A stretch of 64,000 bases of DNA, taken from Lates calcarifer (taxonomy: Eukaryota > Chordata > Actinopteri > Centropomidae). The stretch is from NCBI RefSeq assembly GCF_001640805.2, contig NC_066848.1, positions 24,136,512-24,200,511 of the forward strand, read 5' to 3'. Both the position numbers and the translations under genes were made by a program. Under the pieces are notes generated by a model. It did no database searches and was not told the DNA's origin. It saw only the letters and a program-made list of their open reading frames with translations. Of the stretch, positions 58,531 through 64,000 are shown piece after piece. The first letter of the stretch is position 1; each line of letters begins with the position of its first letter.

Positions 58531-60229
58531 GCACTTGTGGTGGTGGTTGGGATTGGGGGGGGCTGCATTAAAGTTTGTACATGAGGTAAAATTACCCAAA
58601 AATACAATAATACAATAGAAAATATTTGGCAAGAGACTTGGAATATTAAATCAAGACTTCACTAATATGGCAAATCTAAATATTAGCCCAAAGATTAAAG
58701 GGAACTGTCCCAAGTCACTGTAAACTGTAGAAGTTCAAGAAAGTTAAAGGCAGTTGCTTGTTTCCCCATAAAAGTCATGTTATTTTCCTGTTGATATTAA
58801 AACCTATTGTCCTTTTAATGAACATAAGATAATTCTTCAGACAGTGTTGAATTGAAAAATAAATGTCAGGAAACAAATGGATCTTTGTTTAGTTCATTGT
58901 GGTCAAATATTAGAGGTTAGCTGTTTGCTTGGCTTGAAAAAAACAACAGCTGAATCACCGTAAAAAACGTGTGCAAGGTGCTAGTTACAAGATGCATGCC
59001 TGCCCGCTAACTGGTAGAACTAATCTTACCATTGTTTCAACCGGCTACAAACAATCTTTATAATATGGGAAGGGACCATAGCATAAGTATGATAATGCTC
59101 TCATATAGGTGCCTTCATAGTAGTAGTAGTAGTAGTAGAGGAACATGAAAATATATAGTTGATTTTTAAAAAGGCCCACTCATTTCCTAGAACAGTACAA
59201 ATGTTGCAAATGTTACTCAAACAGGAGGAAAAAGCATGTTTGTTTGAAACTATTAATACACATTTGATGCTTTAGTGAGTATTTACCACAGCAGGACGGT
59301 GTATGAGGGATTGAGTCAAAATAAACTACAGTGTGTGTTCATGGTATTAAAGTAACATGTCACCCTGTGAGCCACGTGTCAACAGTGTGGCTCTGATGTG
59401 TTTAATAGTATTTAAACAATGGTGCTATGAGTCTGAGGAATAAGATAGATCAGGTCTTGGATACACACACAATACTTAGTAGGATAACTTCATATCGAAA
59501 ATACCTTCAGTCATCTTCATTTAACTGAAATAAAAGCATGTTAATAAAAATTTGAAAAAAGCAAGTTAATAAAAACCGGCAGCTGCCTGGAATGTAGGAA
59601 AACACAGATTTAATCAGATTTAATATAAAGTGTGGGGTTCATTAAGACTCATTCTGGACATCCAGTTTAATCTGTCTCATTTAAGATGATGATGAAGCCT
59701 CAGTACTCAATAACCATCATTATATATATATATATGTATATATAAAAAACAGTTAAAAAGTTTAGTAACCAATAACCAACCTTGCACTGGGTGTTCGCTT
59801 CACCTGACATGTTTCTGTTGTGCCAGACGCTTTCTAAACAGTAATGAATTCTTCCTGTGCAATCACAGTGTTTTCTGAATCAAAATCATACAAATACACA
59901 AGTTCCAGTTAATGGATTTGTCTCTCTGTCATACACAACACCTTGGAGCAGCAATGTGGCTTTTCTCGAATGTTATCAATTCTTTATTGTAGAATTACAG
60001 CACAATATTTATATTCACATGGTCTGGATCACACTTTCTGTCTCTTTCAGCCTTACATATACGGATGCATGAATACAAACCCCAAAGAGAAAAGCACACA
60101 AATATCCAAGAATATTTTGATATGTGTTGAGGATGAGGATAATATGATGTCACCTCTAATATCCAGATAGAGACACAATGTGCCAGCCACTGCCTTCCTT
60201 TTACATGTAAAAACAGCAGAGGAGGCACA
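58531..60229. other. no gene seen
   Basis: AT-rich unique DNA with (AGT)n at 59126-59149 and a TA array at 59723-59744. Nothing recognised. Confidence 0.5.
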
Positions 60230-60430
60230 TATGAATGACAATGCGGCGTGTGTCAGTGCAGGCTGACTTATTGGGGATGTATTGTGCAGGCCAGTCCAGC
60301 TTACTTCACATCGTGGTGTTATTTACCCCTTTTTTTCTATTACCAGTGCATTTTTATTGCAGAGGGAATCGGGAAGATGTAATTGCCTACTAGGTATCTG
60401 CTTGCATTATCGGGCCTAGGATGGCATTAA
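60230..60430. promoter_or_regulatory. candidate regulatory block
   Basis: Complex sequence with TAATTG (60380-60385), GCATTAT near 60403 and GGCATTAAC near 60423, free of repeats. Only composition and motifs support it. Confidence 0.2.
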
Positions 60431-60466
60431 CTATAAATAGATAAAGGACATTATGCAGCCATATTG

Positions 60467-60472
<6 letters not shown>

Positions 60473-60501
<29 letters not shown>
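60473..60501. repeat. (GT)14 microsatellite
   Basis: Uninterrupted GT array. Confidence 0.97.
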
Positions 60502-60505
<4 letters not shown>

Positions 60506-60889
60506 GATGATAGGGGCAGTGAGTGTTTTTGAAAGTGTATTTGCTTGTGTGTGCGTGTGTGTGTTACTTGATTTATTCAAACTACCCAGCCTGTGGCTTA
60601 CGACAGATAGGATATACAAATCTATTGTGAGGTTAGAATTAGATATTTGACCAGACAATGGGATAAGCTGCATCTCCAGAAGTGACCCGCATAAACCCTG
60701 GGTGTGTATGGTTAGTGTATAGGTACAGTGTGTGTATTTTAGTGTGTTGGATGTGCTTTAGAAAAGAATGCATAGTGCAATCTAAGTTTCTTTGCATTAA
60801 AAGGGGATGTGTGTTCTTTCAGGCAAGCTTAGCAAGGTGTGTAACGACAGAATTGTCTCCTCTTTTTCTTTCTTTATTTCCGTCTCTCT

Positions 60890-61170
60890 GTCTGTTTCAG
60901 TCTGGCTATGTGGGCACAGACAAAGTCAAACTGCTGCTCGCACATATTTGGGCGGCTATTTAATTAAAAGTGGATTACAAGAGTGTTGGGTAAACAAAGA
61001 TCAGATTAACAAATAGGCCGTCGCTGCTTTCCCATTTGCTAATGCAAATTTGACTTGACGATGGGATTGGTCGTGCAGAAGAACGGCTCCGCCACTCCGG
61101 TGGAATATTAAGACCCGGTCTGGAGCTCAAGTTAAGTCGGGACGACTTGCAGAAGTTGGCTAAGCCCCCA
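60890..61170. promoter_or_regulatory. candidate regulatory block, dense developmental-type motifs
   Basis: Within 280 bp: TTTAATTAAAAG (60959-60970), bicoid-type GGATTA (60972-60977), GTAAACAAAG (60990-60999, FOX overlapping SOX core), and ATTTGCTAATGCAAAT (61034-61049), which holds a perfect octamer ATGCAAAT and a near mirror half, close to the PORE layout of dimeric OCT sites. A CpG-containing patch follows to 61150. A pyrimidine tract with CAG at 60880-60900 mimics a splice acceptor, but stops follow soon. It is the best regulatory candidate in the window; still inference. Confidence 0.35.
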
Positions 61171-62899
61171 TCCTTATGCCCAGTGTGTGTGTGTTTGTAT
61201 GTGTGCCTGTGAATGTGTGTGTGTGTGTTGTCTTGTAAGATGCTATTCCTCATTTCTTATCTGTGAGGTGTGGTCCTTGATTTGAATGATGCAGTTTAAG
61301 CAGCAGACTGTTTTGGTTTTGTAAATGTTTTATACCAAACGCAGAAACACAAGTGAGGCACAACTGATTTTAGCGTATTTATAGAGACAGTTATCACAAA
61401 AGTCTATCTAAAACATACTGTAACTGGGACCGTTGTAGTAACCTGAATGTAAATGACATGACACTTTTCCTTATTTTACAGAGAGACTCTTACAACCCTT
61501 AAGGATTCCTTGAACTGCATCAAGGACTGCCAGGACTCTAGGGCTCCAGGTAGAGTCAATTCAATGCTGGCAATTCAATGCTGTGGAAGGGCCAAAGCTG
61601 CAATTTCACCTCCCTTTTCATAGCCCAGTTTATCTCCTCTATTTTAGATCATTGTTTGGTAAATGTTAAAGATGCTGACTAGGCTGCTCTTAGTGTCCAG
61701 CTGTCGAAATCTGGATAAGGATATGTGTTGAGTTGACAAGAATCCAGTGGTTACCATCCACTCCGTGAAAGCGTCATAGGGATGTTTTTGCCCTGACAAT
61801 TGCCTCTCGGGTTGAACACTAATTCCACCTCTTTGACTTGTATTGGCAAACACGGCTCCCATACTAACCTCAACCATCATGGCAGTCCATCCAACAAAAC
61901 CCAAAAATCTCAGAGTGACACCACAGGAAAAGGTCAGGGATCAAATAAAGTTGGCAGGATTCATCATCTGGGAATCATGAATGTTGGTTATCTATTTATC
62001 TATCTATCTATCTAGTCAGACAGAGTCTCTTTCTCTTTGTCTTAATTTCTTCCTTCGCATCTCTTCCCATTTTTTACTTGCTATTCACATCCCTCACACC
62101 CCTTCGGTCTGTGTGTCCCAGAGTTTTGGACACGGTTCGACCTTGCTGTGATAGACTGCTGCTGTGTTCATTCCTCTTTTTCAGGACACCTCTCACCTCC
62201 CCGGTCACAGGAGAGTGAGAGAAAAAGAAGAATGAAGTGGAGTCGGAGGAGGAGGGATGGATTTATTGACGCGAGACTCGGGCTCGGGTCGATGCATCAG
62301 AGTCTGGATCATGGTGGATGATGAGGCCTCTGGGTGTCAGGGACAACTTCATACAGACTGGGCCACATTTATCTATGCAGCTCTCTGTCTAATCTACGGA
62401 GCCTACTCTTTTAGCTGAGGGATTTTCCTAACTGTTCTGTAAAATGGTACTTTTTTTTTCTTCTAGAAATAAAGCAGACATATTTTTCAGTTAATTCTGT
62501 CAATAAAATATGAGTTTCTCAAAGTTTCAAGCTCAGTAATCACGGCTTATGCTAACTGTCCAGTTCTTCACATCCCAAGACAGAAATGTAAAAAGGATCA
62601 CTTATTATGCACTAGAGAATATGTCGGGTAGAAAGGCTTATTGGCTACTGCATCTCTGAGACTACTACAAAACTATATTGTTTGTGCTTACCTGACACGG
62701 ACATTATGACTAATGTATGTCAGGAACAAAGTTGTGTGCCATAGTTGGTAGTGCTCCAAATGGTGAATACATCAGTAAAGGACACAGGCTGTAGCTGTTT
62801 GCATCTTCCTTGGGAAATAGTTTATGTTCTGCCTCTGGAGCTGTAGTGTCTGATCCGTGATGACAAGCCTCCTGCTGTTCCTACAACACCTGCTGTTAT
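61171..62899. other. no gene seen; (ATCT)n tract
   Basis: GT runs at 61185-61225, (ATCT)n at 61989-62013, a GC-richer patch at 62150-62410 and a T run at 62451-62459. No frame with a recognised domain. Confidence 0.5.
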
Positions 62900-63075
62900 A
62901 ATTAGAAATTACTAGTACTGCTTCTAGTCTACTTTAATTATCACTACTATGGTTACTACTACTGTATTATTGGTATCACTTTTTTTTATGTTTACATGGA
63001 ATCTGTGTTATGCTCTTCTGTCACTATGCTTTGCCCCCCCACTTCTTAACCCAACCGGTTGAGGCAGATGGTTTA
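62900..63075 (+). mobile_element. LINE 3' UTR fragment, weak
   Basis: AACCCAACCGGTTGAGGCAG at 63049-63068 matches the equivalent word in the LINE tail at 10527-10545, preceded by a (TTA/CTA)-rich stretch as in that family. The terminal tail motifs are absent, so only a fragment remains. Boundaries uncertain. Confidence 0.45.
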
Positions 63076-63424
63076 TTAATCAGTGGTTTGCATCAGATGA
63101 TGTTGGTTGTTTAAGGCATTGCGTATCAGAATATGCTGATGTCTTCAAGTAAAACAGAGTTATTGATATGTGCAAGCAGCTGATGTTATGACTCTTCACT
63201 CCTCTCTCTATTGCACAGCACTATAAACTCCATAACATTTGTGTAATGACAGGATTTTTAATAATTTTAATTTAATCCATTTTAATGTCTATAATTCTTA
63301 GTGTACAGAAAGTCTGTGATATGACAGCGGTACCTCTGTGTGAATGCTGTTTATGATATGCTGGATTTTCTAATGGTTTTACATCTATCATTCAATACCA
63401 AGGTTACCATTACTCTATTCTCCT
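63076..63424. other. no gene seen
   Basis: AT-rich unique DNA; nothing recognised. Confidence 0.5.
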
Positions 63425-63545
63425 CAGAGGAGATGGAGGCAGCTGAACAACCAGTGAGTCAGAAAGTTGAAATTAGATGGCAGCAAAATGATAATTAATG
63501 AGATCTGTTTCGCAAGGATTGCAAATATACTGTAATGAGATTTCT
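63425..63545. promoter_or_regulatory. candidate regulatory block
   Basis: A perfect AP-1 site TGAGTCA (63455-63461), ATGATAATTAATGAG with clustered homeodomain cores (63488-63502) and a complex patch to 63530. Repeat-free. Motif-based inference only. Confidence 0.25.
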
Positions 63546-64000
63546 TAGGGATACTTAGGGATGATGAAAAGAATAAAAGAAAGTAAGCTTATGTTTTGCA
63601 TTGTTTTTGGGGTTGTAACTTAGTGTTTTTATGTAATGCTTTGAATCAGGAGGTAAACCACTTTAACTTCTGTCCAAGAAAGGTAAATAATAAGTAAATT
63701 TAAGGGAAACCCATCTGTTTTGGTCACATCATAATAAAACAAGGTGACTATACACACAATAATGACTCACTTTTGACCAGTTTCTATCATTTTTACACAA
63801 TAGCAAACAACAACAAAAAACAGAACAAATCAAGTTCACTACATCCCCATCTGATGTGGATCACAGAGCTTAGTGTGGCTGTATGAAAAGATCAGGTACC
63901 AGGGTTGCACCAGGGGAGGGCTCAGTGTGTTGAATAATACAGCAGATGATGTTATGGGGGGCACATGAAGCCTCTTCCCATGATGCTAACATGCTTCTGT
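63546..64000. other. no gene seen
   Basis: AT-rich unique DNA to the end of the window. Nothing recognised. Confidence 0.5.

Noticed and set aside
60860..60965. Splice-acceptor-like pyrimidine tract and CAG before a possible exon
   Set aside because: The following frame stops within about 20 codons and has no recognisable protein; pyrimidine tracts are common here.

Overview
This window looks like non-coding DNA from a ray-finned fish, probably a spiny-rayed (acanthomorph) teleost. The evidence is dozens of long (CA)n/(GT)n arrays, several families of decayed Tc1-like transposons, tRNA-derived SINEs and LINE fragments of types common in teleosts, an AT-rich background, and no sign of bacterial gene packing. 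Repeat families were named by recalling consensus patterns, not by database search.

I found no host protein-coding gene, rRNA gene, functional tRNA gene or CRISPR array that I can support. Open frames are short, overlap on both strands, often run through CA/GT arrays, and show no codon bias or exon chain. The only recognisable protein-coding signal is transposon relics: Tc1-like transposases at 16843-17048, 30190-31075, 31540-32627 and 43148-44172, and LINE reverse transcriptase pieces at 10283-10760, 17070-17490, 18741-19310 and 53283-54615.

Layout. 1-6.5 kb: three tRNA-derived SINEs and an internally deleted Tc1-like element. 6.5-15 kb: microsatellites, a LINE 3' tail, a lone Tc1 end, a decayed tandem repeat (13.2-13.5 kb) and candidate regulatory blocks. 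15-25 kb: a MITE-like repeat, a Tc1 fragment abutting an inverted LINE fragment, a second LINE fragment with reverse transcriptase motifs, CA clusters and another LINE tail. 25-30 kb: sparse unique DNA with GT, G and AT tracts. 30-33 kb: two unrelated dead Tc1-like elements separated by a GT-associated repeat. 33-43 kb: mostly unique, with two GC-richer blocks. 43-44.2 kb: a nearly whole dead Tc1-like element on the minus strand. 44-53 kb: unique DNA, candidate conserved blocks, a 52-bp palindrome inside a local duplication, and a SINE. 53.3-54.6 kb: two copies of one LINE family placed tail to tail. 54.6-64 kb: CA clusters, then relatively unique DNA with the densest set of candidate regulatory blocks.

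The absence of exons together with islands of complex, GC-richer sequence carrying paired homeodomain, POU, SOX or E-box-like sites would fit a gene desert or long intron near a developmental gene. That is an inference: conservation cannot be judged from one sequence. The strongest direct observations are the convergent LINE pair, the 52-bp palindrome with its flanking duplication, and the precise lesions in the transposase relics. I found no credible new multi-gene system.
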